Below are positions 26,001 through 34,143 of a stretch of DNA of 64,000 bases, in pieces. A program made the position numbers and the translations under genes. The notes under the pieces were generated by a model, which searched no databases, was not told where the DNA came from, and was given only the letters and a program-made list of their open reading frames with translations. How positions within the stretch are numbered: the first letter of the stretch is position 1; the number at the start of each line of letters is the position of its first letter. The stretch is from CAYGYG01 sp964354155 (GTDB taxonomy: Bacteria; Hydrothermota; Tepidihabitantia; SM23-42; CAYGYG01), in assembly GCA_964354155.1 (NCBI GenBank), contig CAYGYG010000002.1, positions 62,001 through 126,000 of the forward strand, written 5' to 3'.

Positions 26001-26999
26001 ATGAATGATTCGCAAACTGCGAAAACCATGGGCATGAAGGTGCTCAAGATTGGCTATCTTACCGTACTCCTCATTTGTATGACGAGCCTGGCCCGCGGCA
26101 ACGGAGCATACGATCCCTTCAATGCTGTCATAACTGGATATGTTCAGTTTCAGTACCGGTATGATTTACAGGAAGATGAAGTGCCTAACAACGAATTCCA
26201 AGTCAGAAGGGCTCGCGTAAAGCTCAGGAGCACCGTTGTCAATCAAGTCCAGGCACTTTTCGAAATCGACTGCGGCCAGGGTGCAATCACGGTACGAGAC
26301 GCCGGTGTCGAATGGAAGGCAAACCGCTGGTTCGATCTTTTCCTGGGCCAGCACAAGATGCCTTTTTCCCGCGAAGAGCTTCGTTCCGCCCGTACGTTGC
26401 TTGTGATTGACCGCGGCGAAGTCAACGATATCTTCGACGAGTACGGATATCTGGGACGAGACATCGGGATTTCGATCAAAGGTGACGTCGTCAAGGATGG
26501 TGCGCCGATAAGCTACGCCCTGGGGGTATTCAACGGCAACGGTTGGCTGGCGGGCGGGGATAACGATAACAGTAAGCAGTTCGTCGAAAGAATCGCCGCC
26601 GGTCCAGTCGGCAGTCTGTCGATCGGGCTGAACTCGAGCCAACGCTCGGATTCGATCACGCACGATCCGATGATTGCCTACGGTGCCGATCTATCGTTTC
26701 AGAAATGGGGGATGACCATCGAAGGCGAAGCCCTTTCCGGTAATACCGGCCCGGAGGAGAACATGCGGGGCGGATACATTGTCGCGCTGTATCGCGTCGG
26801 CCGCTTTGAGCCTGCAGTCAAGGTCGAGAGGCTGTATCCGGACTCGGACCAGACCGATGAGTTTCTCGATACGTACACTTTCAACCTGGGATGGTATTTT
26901 GGTCGCAAAATCCGCCTGCAGACCAATCTCGTGACCACCGTTCCCCAAGACCAGGACACATATCATGTGGCGGTTGCCCAGCTTCAGGTTGAGTTCTAA
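26001..26999 (+). CDS. OprP/OprO-like outer-membrane porin
   Basis: 332 residues from ATG 26001; ATGs at 26028 and 26034 also precede the signal peptide (KVLKIGYLTVLLICMTSLARG) and none has a ribosome site, so the start depends on the leaderless model. Features of phosphate/polyphosphate-type porins: FQYRYDLQEDEVPNNEFQVRRARVKLRSTV at the N-terminus, WFDLFLGQHKMPFSREELRSA, GRDIGISIKGD, and a C-terminal aromatic strand ending LQVEF. Expected 16-stranded barrel in the outer membrane. First gene of the operon containing a VTC-type polyphosphate enzyme, which makes anion traffic a plausible role (inference). Confidence 0.8.
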   Translation: MNDSQTAKTMGMKVLKIGYLTVLLICMTSLARGNGAYDPFNAVITGYVQFQYRYDLQEDEVPNNEFQVRRARVKLRSTVVNQVQALFEIDCGQGAITVRDAGVEWKANRWFDLFLGQHKMPFSREELRSARTLLVIDRGEVNDIFDEYGYLGRDIGISIKGDVVKDGAPISYALGVFNGNGWLAGGDNDNSKQFVERIAAGPVGSLSIGLNSSQRSDSITHDPMIAYGADLSFQKWGMTIEGEALSGNTGPEENMRGGYIVALYRVGRFEPAVKVERLYPDSDQTDEFLDTYTFNLGWYFGRKIRLQTNLVTTVPQDQDTYHVAVAQLQVEF

Positions 27000-27011
27000 A
27001 CCGGAGGTAAG

Positions 27012-27560
27012 ATGAACCGAATCATCAATTTTCTTGCCATCGGCATCCTGATCATGACCGCAGGGTGTCCGCAATCCGAGGGCTCGGAGTTCAGAAATGT
27101 CCTTTTCATAAATGAGTTCATGGCGGCCAACGATTCGACACGGGCTGATGAGCAAGGCGACTACGATGACTGGATCGAGCTCTACAATGCGGGAGACAAG
27201 GATGTGCGCCTTGGGGGTATGTACCTGACGGACAATTTCCGCAATATCACAAGATGGAAAATCCCCGATACGACGATTGCCGCGTGCCGATTTCTGATCT
27301 TCTGGGCCGACAACGAAACGATGGAAGGTCCGCTCCATATGAATTTCAAACTTGGCGCATCCCAGGGCGAAGGAATCGGGCTCTACGACACCGATGCCCG
27401 TGACAACGAACTGATCGATGCCAAGGTTTTCGGTCCGCAAGCGGCCGATACTTCGTACGGCCGCTATCCTGACGGCGAGAACGACTGGCAGTTCTTTTCC
27501 ACACCGACCCCGGGGTCGGCCAATTCCGCCCGCGGTCAACCAGCTCCGGCCAAGAAGTAA
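27012..27560 (+). CDS. Lamin-tail domain lipoprotein
   Basis: 182 residues. GGAGGTAAG precedes the ATG. Lipobox MTAGC at residues ~16-20 gives a lipoprotein. Residues ~30-165 form a lamin-tail (LTD) Ig-like domain: LFINEFMAANDS, DWIELYNAGDKDVRLGGMYLTDN, and GRYPDGENDWQFFSTPTPGSAN. LTD domains in bacteria are often fused to, or next to, CotH-like proteins; here CotH is the next gene, 25 bases on. Probably a surface-anchored partner of CotH. No catalytic site. Confidence 0.8.
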   Translation: MNRIINFLAIGILIMTAGCPQSEGSEFRNVLFINEFMAANDSTRADEQGDYDDWIELYNAGDKDVRLGGMYLTDNFRNITRWKIPDTTIAACRFLIFWADNETMEGPLHMNFKLGASQGEGIGLYDTDARDNELIDAKVFGPQAADTSYGRYPDGENDWQFFSTPTPGSANSARGQPAPAKK

Positions 27561-27585
27561 CGATGGACTTGCCTGGCTCTGAACC

Positions 27586-29439
27586 ATGAAGATCATCACC
27601 GGCGCCGCAATTCTGACTCTGGTCGTTGCGGGCTCGTCGGCGCAAAACTTCTACGATATCACTCGGGTCAATACGATCGAGCTTCTGTTTGCTGAGCCCG
27701 ATTGGGACCGGATACTGGACAGCCTGTATGCGGCGGGCCAGGACGAACGTCTTATGGGAACCGCGTTTGTCAACGGCGTCCGCTTCGACAGTGTCGGCGT
27801 GAGATACAAGGGGCAGAGCTCCTACCATCCGGACCGGATCAAAAATCCGCTCAACATCCGGCTCGATTACCTTATCCAAGACCAGCTGGCCGACGACCGC
27901 TACGGGTCACTGAAACTCTCCAGCGTTTACAAAGACCCAAGCTTCGTGAGGGAGGTCCTGAGCTACGAAATCGCCCGGAAGTATATGGCCGCCAGCCAGG
28001 CGAATTATGCCGACCTCTACATCAACGGCAACCTCATCGGTCTCTATACGAACGACCAGGACGTCGATAAGTTCTTCACCCGCACCCACTTCTACAGCGA
28101 CGAGCACGCGCGTTTCAAAGGCATCCTGGGCCAGAACCCCCGGCCGGTGGTCTGGGGGTATTTCGGAACCGATTCGACCAGTTACTTTGACTACTACGAA
28201 CTTGAAGCCGGGGCGGGTTGGAGCGATTTGATCCGCTTCCTCGACACGCTCAATAATAACACCGGCGCCGTCGAATCTGTTTTTGACGTTGACCGGCATT
28301 TGTGGATGCTGGCCTTCGACCTGCTGACGGTCAACTTAGATTCACCGCTCAACACCGCCCAGAATTATTATCTGTATGAAGACGGCGGTGGCCGGTTCAA
28401 TCCTATCGTGTGGGACTTCAACGAAAACTTCGGGGCTTACCGGATGGTCAGCGGTCGTCTGCTCAATCTGATACAGCTGCAGCGGCTGGATCCTCTTTTG
28501 AACCTTAATAACCCCAGTTACCCGGTCGTCGGCCGAATCCTCTCCGATCCTACGTACCAGAAGATGTTTGTGGCTCACATGAAGACTTTGATCGCTGAGA
28601 ACTTCGCCAACGGCTGGTATCTGACCAGGGCCACAGAAATCCAGAGCATCATCGATCCGCACGTCCAGGCCGATCGCAACAAGTTCTATACGTATAACGA
28701 CTTTCGGAACAATCTAAACAGCACCGTGGGCAGTGGTGCCCAGGCCATTGTCGGGATATCCGAACTTATGGAAGCCCGCCGTGCGTTCCTTGCGACGCAC
28801 GCCGCTTTCCAGGGGACGCCGCCGGCGGTTGCAAATATATTTCACACCCCAGCCCGGGTTCACCCGAACACAACCGTATGGTTTACGGCCGGTGTTACGG
28901 GTGCCGACCTGGTGATGCTTGGCTGCCGACAGAGCACGACAGGGAAATTCACCAAGACTCAGATGTATGACGACGGAGGTCATAACGATGGATCAGCCGG
29001 TGACGGTATTTACGGTGCGGCGGTGACCGTCGGCGCCGGCGATATGAACTACTACGTCTATGCGGAGAATTCTGCCTCGGCTGCGTTTTCACCCGAGCGC
29101 GCCGAGTTTGAGTATTTCCAGCTGCCTTTGACGGGTGGCCGATTCATCGCGCTGGAGCGGAATTTCCCCAATCCGTTCCGGCACTCCACAACCATCACCT
29201 ACAACCTGCCGGACCGCAGCCGGGTCACCCTCAAGATCTACGATGTTGCCGGCCGGGTGGTGGATGTCTTGGTTGACGAGATCAAGGACGCCGGAAGCTA
29301 TCAGGTCGGTTTTGCACCCCGGCGTGACGGTCGAGCATTTGCCGCCGGCATCTATCTGTTACGACTGGCGATGCAGCCGGTCGGCGGCAATACACCTATT
29401 GCTTACGATGGAACCGTTAAGCTTGTCATGATACGATAA
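27586..29439 (+). CDS. CotH-family protein kinase-like protein, exported, with sorting domain
   Basis: 617 residues with signal peptide KIITGAAILTLVVAGSSAQ. Residues ~20-380 are a CotH domain: VRYKGQSSYHPDRIKNPLNIRLDY, YGSLKLSSVYKDPSFVREVLSYEIARKY, LYINGNLIGLYTNDQDVDKFF and the metal-binding WDFNENFGAY (D277, N279). Characterised CotH proteins are atypical kinases of spore coats and surface proteins. The last ~90 residues are a sorting domain (NFPNPFRHSTTITYNLP, LKIYDVAGRVVDVL, AAGIYLLRL). No strong ribosome site; translation may depend on the upstream gene. Likely phosphorylates exported proteins at the surface (inference). Confidence 0.82.
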   Translation: MKIITGAAILTLVVAGSSAQNFYDITRVNTIELLFAEPDWDRILDSLYAAGQDERLMGTAFVNGVRFDSVGVRYKGQSSYHPDRIKNPLNIRLDYLIQDQLADDRYGSLKLSSVYKDPSFVREVLSYEIARKYMAASQANYADLYINGNLIGLYTNDQDVDKFFTRTHFYSDEHARFKGILGQNPRPVVWGYFGTDSTSYFDYYELEAGAGWSDLIRFLDTLNNNTGAVESVFDVDRHLWMLAFDLLTVNLDSPLNTAQNYYLYEDGGGRFNPIVWDFNENFGAYRMVSGRLLNLIQLQRLDPLLNLNNPSYPVVGRILSDPTYQKMFVAHMKTLIAENFANGWYLTRATEIQSIIDPHVQADRNKFYTYNDFRNNLNSTVGSGAQAIVGISELMEARRAFLATHAAFQGTPPAVANIFHTPARVHPNTTVWFTAGVTGADLVMLGCRQSTTGKFTKTQMYDDGGHNDGSAGDGIYGAAVTVGAGDMNYYVYAENSASAAFSPERAEFEYFQLPLTGGRFIALERNFPNPFRHSTTITYNLPDRSRVTLKIYDVAGRVVDVLVDEIKDAGSYQVGFAPRRDGRAFAAGIYLLRLAMQPVGGNTPIAYDGTVKLVMIR

Positions 29440-29449
29440 GAAGGACCAA

Positions 29450-31000
29450 ATGAGAAGAGCGATCGCAACCATAATTATTGTCGGCGTGGCTATGGCGCTT
29501 ACGACCCGGGTGCAGGCCGCAGAGACCTACACGCTTTACAACGTTCTAAGCAGCACGACCGTACGGCTCATTGACCTTAACGGTAATCTCGTGAAATCCT
29601 GGACATGCACGCGCACTCCGTCGGCGAGCACGCCTTGGTTGATTCTGCCCGACAGCACAGTACTCCGCGCCCAAACTATTCCCAATCCACCGATGCCAGG
29701 GGGTGGTGCCGGCGGTCATATTCAACTCATCAACTGGAACGGCAACGTCCTCTGGAACTATTATTATTACGCGACCAATTACCAGCAGCATCATGATGTT
29801 CATGCGATGCCCAACGGCAATGTTCTGCTCATTGCCTGGGAGCGCAAGACCAATGCCGAGGCCAGAGCCATGGGTCGCGTGAACATCACCGGTGAGATGT
29901 GGCCGGATAAGATTGTCGAGGTCAACCCCGCGAACGACAGTATCGCCTGGGAGTGGCACGCATGGGATCACTTGATTCAGGACGTTGATCCCAGCAAACC
30001 AAATTACGGTGTGGTCCGTGAGCATCCGGAACTGCTTGATATCAACTTCGGAACACTTCCTCCCACCGACGGCGACTGGATGCACACCAATACCATGGAC
30101 TACAACGCGGAGCTGGATCAAATCAGCTTCAGCACCCACCACTTGAGCGAAATCTATATCATCGATCACAGCACGACGACCGAAGAGGCGCGCACCCATC
30201 GGGGCGGCAACAGCAACATGGGCGGTGACCTCCTGTATCGATGGGGTAATCCCCAGGCCTACAAAAGGGGGACTTCGACCGTTCAGCGTCTCTTTGTTGT
30301 GCATGGCGTGAACTGGATACGGCCTGGATTGCCTGGTGCCGGCAACCTCCTGATGTTCAACAACGGCGACCGGCCCGGCACGACAGGCGATTCGTCCAGC
30401 GTCGAGGAGATCGTCACCCCGCGCACCGGTTACACCTACTACATCCATCCGGACTCGGCCTTCGGACCCAAACAGCCGACGTGGATGTATTCGGCAGGGA
30501 CTTCGTTCTACTCCAATCACCTTTCCGGTGCATTCCGACTGTCCAGCGGGAATACTTTCGTCTGCGAAGGAACCAGCGGGCATCTGTTTGAAGTGACGCC
30601 ATCTGGAACGGTTGTCTGGAACTTCAACTGCGGCGGCCAGGTGCAGAATTCGAAACGATATGACCTGGCTCCGACCAGCGTCGAGGAAGATATACGATGC
30701 TCGATCCACGATACGCGATTAAGGATCGTGCCCAATCCGTGCCGGGACCGTGTCACGATCACGCTTAACAGCGCAGATCAGGCGATCAGCAGATCAGTGG
30801 GAGGCCGATCGGCACATCAGCAGCCAGGCTTGAAAATCTACGACGTTGCCGGACGGTTGGTCAAGACGTTTGCTCTTGGCTCTTTGCCCCAGGCTCATTG
30901 CTCGATTGCCCTTCGGACCGGCGTCTACTTCGTCCGGCTGTCGATGAGCGATGCGGCTGGAAGCGCCACGGCAAGCATCAAGTTAGTAGTTACGGAATAG
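29450..31000 (+). CDS. Arylsulfotransferase (ASST)-like exported protein 1
   Basis: 516 residues with signal peptide ending TRVQA. The body matches the ASST six-bladed propeller: QQHHDVHAMPNGNVLLIAWERKT, WEWHAWDHL, WMHTNTMDYNAELDQISFSTHHLSEIYIIDHSTT, LLYRWGNP and VVHGVNWI. These supply several conserved histidines, including the one expected to carry the sulfate. C-terminal sorting domain after a linker made of repeat words (residues ~412-460: IRCSIHDTRLRI and ADQAISRSVGGRS). First of three tandem paralogues. Possible sulfuryl or phosphoryl transfer at the surface; substrate unknown. Confidence 0.78.
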   Translation: MRRAIATIIIVGVAMALTTRVQAAETYTLYNVLSSTTVRLIDLNGNLVKSWTCTRTPSASTPWLILPDSTVLRAQTIPNPPMPGGGAGGHIQLINWNGNVLWNYYYYATNYQQHHDVHAMPNGNVLLIAWERKTNAEARAMGRVNITGEMWPDKIVEVNPANDSIAWEWHAWDHLIQDVDPSKPNYGVVREHPELLDINFGTLPPTDGDWMHTNTMDYNAELDQISFSTHHLSEIYIIDHSTTTEEARTHRGGNSNMGGDLLYRWGNPQAYKRGTSTVQRLFVVHGVNWIRPGLPGAGNLLMFNNGDRPGTTGDSSSVEEIVTPRTGYTYYIHPDSAFGPKQPTWMYSAGTSFYSNHLSGAFRLSSGNTFVCEGTSGHLFEVTPSGTVVWNFNCGGQVQNSKRYDLAPTSVEEDIRCSIHDTRLRIVPNPCRDRVTITLNSADQAISRSVGGRSAHQQPGLKIYDVAGRLVKTFALGSLPQAHCSIALRTGVYFVRLSMSDAAGSATASIKLVVTE

Positions 31001-31014
31001 CAATGGAGGCACGA

Positions 31015-32553
31015 ATGTCTCGTCGATTCGCACTCTGCCTGGCGTTCATCATCATCAATCTTGTCTTCATTTCTCAGACATGCGCCCTGGAGAACTACAC
31101 ACTCTACAATAACGTCAGCAGCACGACCGTACGACTCATCGACATGAACGGAACGACCGTAAAGACCTGGCCATGCACTCGTACTATTTCGTGGACTTTG
31201 CCCTATCTGATTTTGCCCGCTCGCACGATGTTACGCTCCCAGACTGTGCCCAATCCGCCCTTGCCGGCTGCAGCCTACGGCGGACACATTCAGCTATTCG
31301 CCTGGGATGGCACGGTTCTCTGGAATTATTACTATTCCAGCCAGAACCATCAGCAGCATCACGACATACAGCCCATGCCCAACGGACACGTCCTGCTCCA
31401 GGCCGTCGAGCGGAAGACTAGAGCCGAAGGCGAGGCCATGGGCCGGCTCGGTCTTACCGGCGAGATGTGGCCCGAAGAGATCGTTGAAGTGGACCCAAGC
31501 ACCGACAGCATTGTCTGGGAGTGGCATTTGTGGGATCACCTCATTCAGGACGTCGACTCAACTAAGCCCAATTACGGCGTGGTCCGTGACCACCCCGAGC
31601 TCATGAACATCAACTTCGGTCCGGTCGGTCCGTACGGCGGCGACTGGGTCCACGCCAACCACATCGACTACGACCCTGTGTTGGATCAGATCGTCTTCAG
31701 TTCCCATCAGTTGAGCGAGATCTACGTGATTGACCATAGCACCACGACCGCTGAGGCCCGCACCCATCGCGGCGGCAACAGCAACATGGGCGGTGATTTT
31801 CTCTACCGGTGGGGCAATCCCCAGGCCTACAAGAGGGGCACGTCCAGTGATCAACATCTCTTCGTCGTCCACGGCGCAAATTTTATCGACGAGGGACTGC
31901 CGGGCGCCGGTCATATCCTGATGTTTAACAACGGCGATCGGCCGGGCACGACCAACGACTATTCAAGCGCCGAGGAGATTATCCCGCCGCGCACCGGTTA
32001 CACCTACTACATCCATCCGGATTCGGCCTTCGGACCCAGACAGCCGGTCTGGATGTACTCGGCTCCAGGCTCGTTCTATTCGGCACGCATCTCCGGTACA
32101 TTTCGGCTATCTAACGGCAATACGACCATCTGTGAAGGATTGACCGGACGGTTGTTCGAAGTGACTCCAGCCGGACAGGTTGTCTGGACTTTCCAGACCG
32201 GCGGACAGGTTGCCAATGTGAAACGGTATGATATCAGCCTGACCGGCGTGGCCGAAGATACAAGATGCATGATCCACGATACACGATTGAGGATTTTCCC
32301 GAATCCGACGACTACCCGCCAGGGTCTCAAGCTATTGGCTATCAGCCATATGCCATATGCCGAACTGCAGGTTTATGATGTTGCCGGCAAGCTTGTTCAG
32401 TCTCTCGCTCTTGGCCATTCGCCACTCGCCACTGGCCAGATTTCTCTTCAACTCAAGGCCGGCGTCTATTTTGCCAGAGTTGTCCTGCAATCGGCCGGCG
32501 GTACTTCGTCGACTGTCGGTTCAGAAACAGTCAAATTTGTGGTAGCTGAATAA
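31015..32553 (+). CDS. Arylsulfotransferase (ASST)-like exported protein 2
   Basis: 512 residues. ATG at 31015 lies four bases after GGAGGC and starts the signal peptide SRRFALCLAFIIINLVFISQTCA; the frame is open upstream into the previous gene but that extension is not used. Same propeller as paralogue 1 (QQHHDIQPMPNGHVLLQAVERKT, WVHANHIDYDPVLDQIVFSSHQLSEIYVIDHSTT, RWGNPQAYKRGTSS). The sorting domain carries different repeat words: DTRCMIHDTRLRIFPNP, AISHMPYAELQVYDVAGK and LALGHSPLATGQ. Fourteen bases from its neighbour upstream, ten from the next. Confidence 0.78.
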   Translation: MSRRFALCLAFIIINLVFISQTCALENYTLYNNVSSTTVRLIDMNGTTVKTWPCTRTISWTLPYLILPARTMLRSQTVPNPPLPAAAYGGHIQLFAWDGTVLWNYYYSSQNHQQHHDIQPMPNGHVLLQAVERKTRAEGEAMGRLGLTGEMWPEEIVEVDPSTDSIVWEWHLWDHLIQDVDSTKPNYGVVRDHPELMNINFGPVGPYGGDWVHANHIDYDPVLDQIVFSSHQLSEIYVIDHSTTTAEARTHRGGNSNMGGDFLYRWGNPQAYKRGTSSDQHLFVVHGANFIDEGLPGAGHILMFNNGDRPGTTNDYSSAEEIIPPRTGYTYYIHPDSAFGPRQPVWMYSAPGSFYSARISGTFRLSNGNTTICEGLTGRLFEVTPAGQVVWTFQTGGQVANVKRYDISLTGVAEDTRCMIHDTRLRIFPNPTTTRQGLKLLAISHMPYAELQVYDVAGKLVQSLALGHSPLATGQISLQLKAGVYFARVVLQSAGGTSSTVGSETVKFVVAE

Positions 32554-32563
32554 GGAGGCTTTT

Positions 32564-34132
32564 GTGAACCGAAGATTGACCGCAGCCATCTTTCTGGGCC
32601 TGATGCTGGCCCCGTGCATGCACGGCTATGAAACGTACACACTCTACAACACGACCAGCAGTACAACGTCACGTCTCATCGACTACAACCTCAATCTGGT
32701 CAAGACCTGGACTTTCACCCGGCCGCCGTCAGCCAGCATGCCTTACCTGGTCCAGCCTGACAGCACAATCTTCCGCGCTCAGACCGTGTCCCACCCGTCG
32801 ATGATGGGTGGCGGGTTTGGTGGGAATATCCAGAAGATGTCCTGGAGCGGGACAATCCTCTGGAACTACACCGCCTACGGTACTAACTATCAGCAGCATC
32901 ACGATATCGAGCCGATGCCTAACGGTAACGTACTCTTCATCGCCTGGGAACGGAAAACCAATACCGAGGCGAGGGCCATGGGCCGGGTCAGTATCACCGG
33001 CGAAATGTGGCCGGACATGGTGATCGAAGTCAACCCAACCAACAACACCGTCGTCTGGGAATGGCATTTCTGGGACCACATGATCCAGGACGTTGACGCG
33101 GGCAAGCCGAACTACGGCGTGGTTCGCGATCACCCGGAACTGCTTGACATCAACTTCGGCCCGGTGTTTGGCGGGGATTGGATGCACTGCAACGCCGTCG
33201 ACTATAACGCCGAGCTGGATCAGATCATCCTCAGTTCCCACAACCTTAGCGAGATCTATATCGTCGATCACAGCACCACGACCGCAGAGGCCCGCGGCCA
33301 TACCGGCGGCCGGAGCGGCATGGGCGGCGATCTGCTTTATCGCTGGGGCAATCCCCAGGCCTACGACCGTGGTACTTCGGCGAACCAGCGTTTCTATGTC
33401 GTGCACGGCGTCAACTGGATTCGGCCTGGATTGCCCGGCGCCGGCAACGTCCTTCTGTTCAATAACGGCGACCGGTCCGGCATCACGGGCGACTCCTCAA
33501 GCGTCGAAGAGATCGTCACGCCGCGCACCGGATATACGTATTACATCCACCCGGATTCGGCATTCGGGCCGCTTCAACCGATCTGGGTGTATTCGGCCGG
33601 CACGTCGTTCTATTCCAATCATCTGGCCGGCGCGTTTCGTCTGTCCAACGGGAACACCTTCATCTGCGAAGCCACCAGGTCACGGCTACTCGAAGTGAAT
33701 CCAGCCAATCAGATCGTCTGGAGCTTCAGCACGGGTAGCGAAGTCGCAAATGCAAAACGCTATGATTTCAGCATGACCGGCGTGAAAGAAGAAGCGATGA
33801 GCAATGAGCAACGAGCAATGAGTCTGAGGATTGAACCGAATCCATGCCGGAATAAAACCGTGATGCGATGGACGAGGGATGTGGGACGTAACAGAAGCGA
33901 ACCGAGTGGAAGTCAGAGGCAAGAAGCCAGATTAAGAATCTACGACGTTTCGGGACGGGTCGTGAAGTCGTTCCCAATTACCAATAAGCAATTACCAGTT
34001 ACTATTCGCTGGAACGTCTGCGACCCGCAGGGCGCAGCGTTGCCCGCGGGCGTCTACTTCGTCAACCTGTCCGTCTCGAACGGCAGTGCACGACTTACCG
34101 AGACCAAGACTCTCATCGTGACCGGACAATAG
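32564..34132 (+). CDS. Arylsulfotransferase (ASST)-like exported protein 3
   Basis: 522 residues. GTG start after AAGGAGGCTTTT. Signal peptide NRRLTAAIFLGLMLAPCMHG. The ASST propeller is conserved with its histidines (QQHHDIEPMPNGNVLFIAWERKT, WMHCNAVDYNAELDQIILSSHNLSEIYIVDHSTT, VVHGVNWI). The sorting domain contains two more repeat-derived insertions: EEAMSNEQRAMSLRIEPNP and KSFPITNKQLPVTIRWN. The SPNPCRNKTVMRW segment is shared with the FG-GAP protein at 42259. The triplet suggests expansion for related acceptors. Confidence 0.78.
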   Translation: MNRRLTAAIFLGLMLAPCMHGYETYTLYNTTSSTTSRLIDYNLNLVKTWTFTRPPSASMPYLVQPDSTIFRAQTVSHPSMMGGGFGGNIQKMSWSGTILWNYTAYGTNYQQHHDIEPMPNGNVLFIAWERKTNTEARAMGRVSITGEMWPDMVIEVNPTNNTVVWEWHFWDHMIQDVDAGKPNYGVVRDHPELLDINFGPVFGGDWMHCNAVDYNAELDQIILSSHNLSEIYIVDHSTTTAEARGHTGGRSGMGGDLLYRWGNPQAYDRGTSANQRFYVVHGVNWIRPGLPGAGNVLLFNNGDRSGITGDSSSVEEIVTPRTGYTYYIHPDSAFGPLQPIWVYSAGTSFYSNHLAGAFRLSNGNTFICEATRSRLLEVNPANQIVWSFSTGSEVANAKRYDFSMTGVKEEAMSNEQRAMSLRIEPNPCRNKTVMRWTRDVGRNRSEPSGSQRQEARLRIYDVSGRVVKSFPITNKQLPVTIRWNVCDPQGAALPAGVYFVNLSVSNGSARLTETKTLIVTGQ

Positions 34133-34143
34133 GGAGGAATATA

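Noticed and set aside
26691..27599. 302-codon minus-strand frame spanning porin, LTD and CotH starts
   Set aside because: It crosses three well-supported genes and two gene junctions, has no ribosome site and no motif.
29546..30709. 387-codon open frame on the minus strand opposite the first ASST gene
   Set aside because: It lies wholly antisense to a gene with clear ASST motifs, signal peptide and ribosome site. The translated sequence has no recognisable domain, and long antisense frames are common in GC-rich coding DNA.
29450..34132. Assembly duplication of one ASST gene
   Set aside because: The three copies differ throughout in protein and DNA and have distinct signal peptides and tails, so they are real paralogues.
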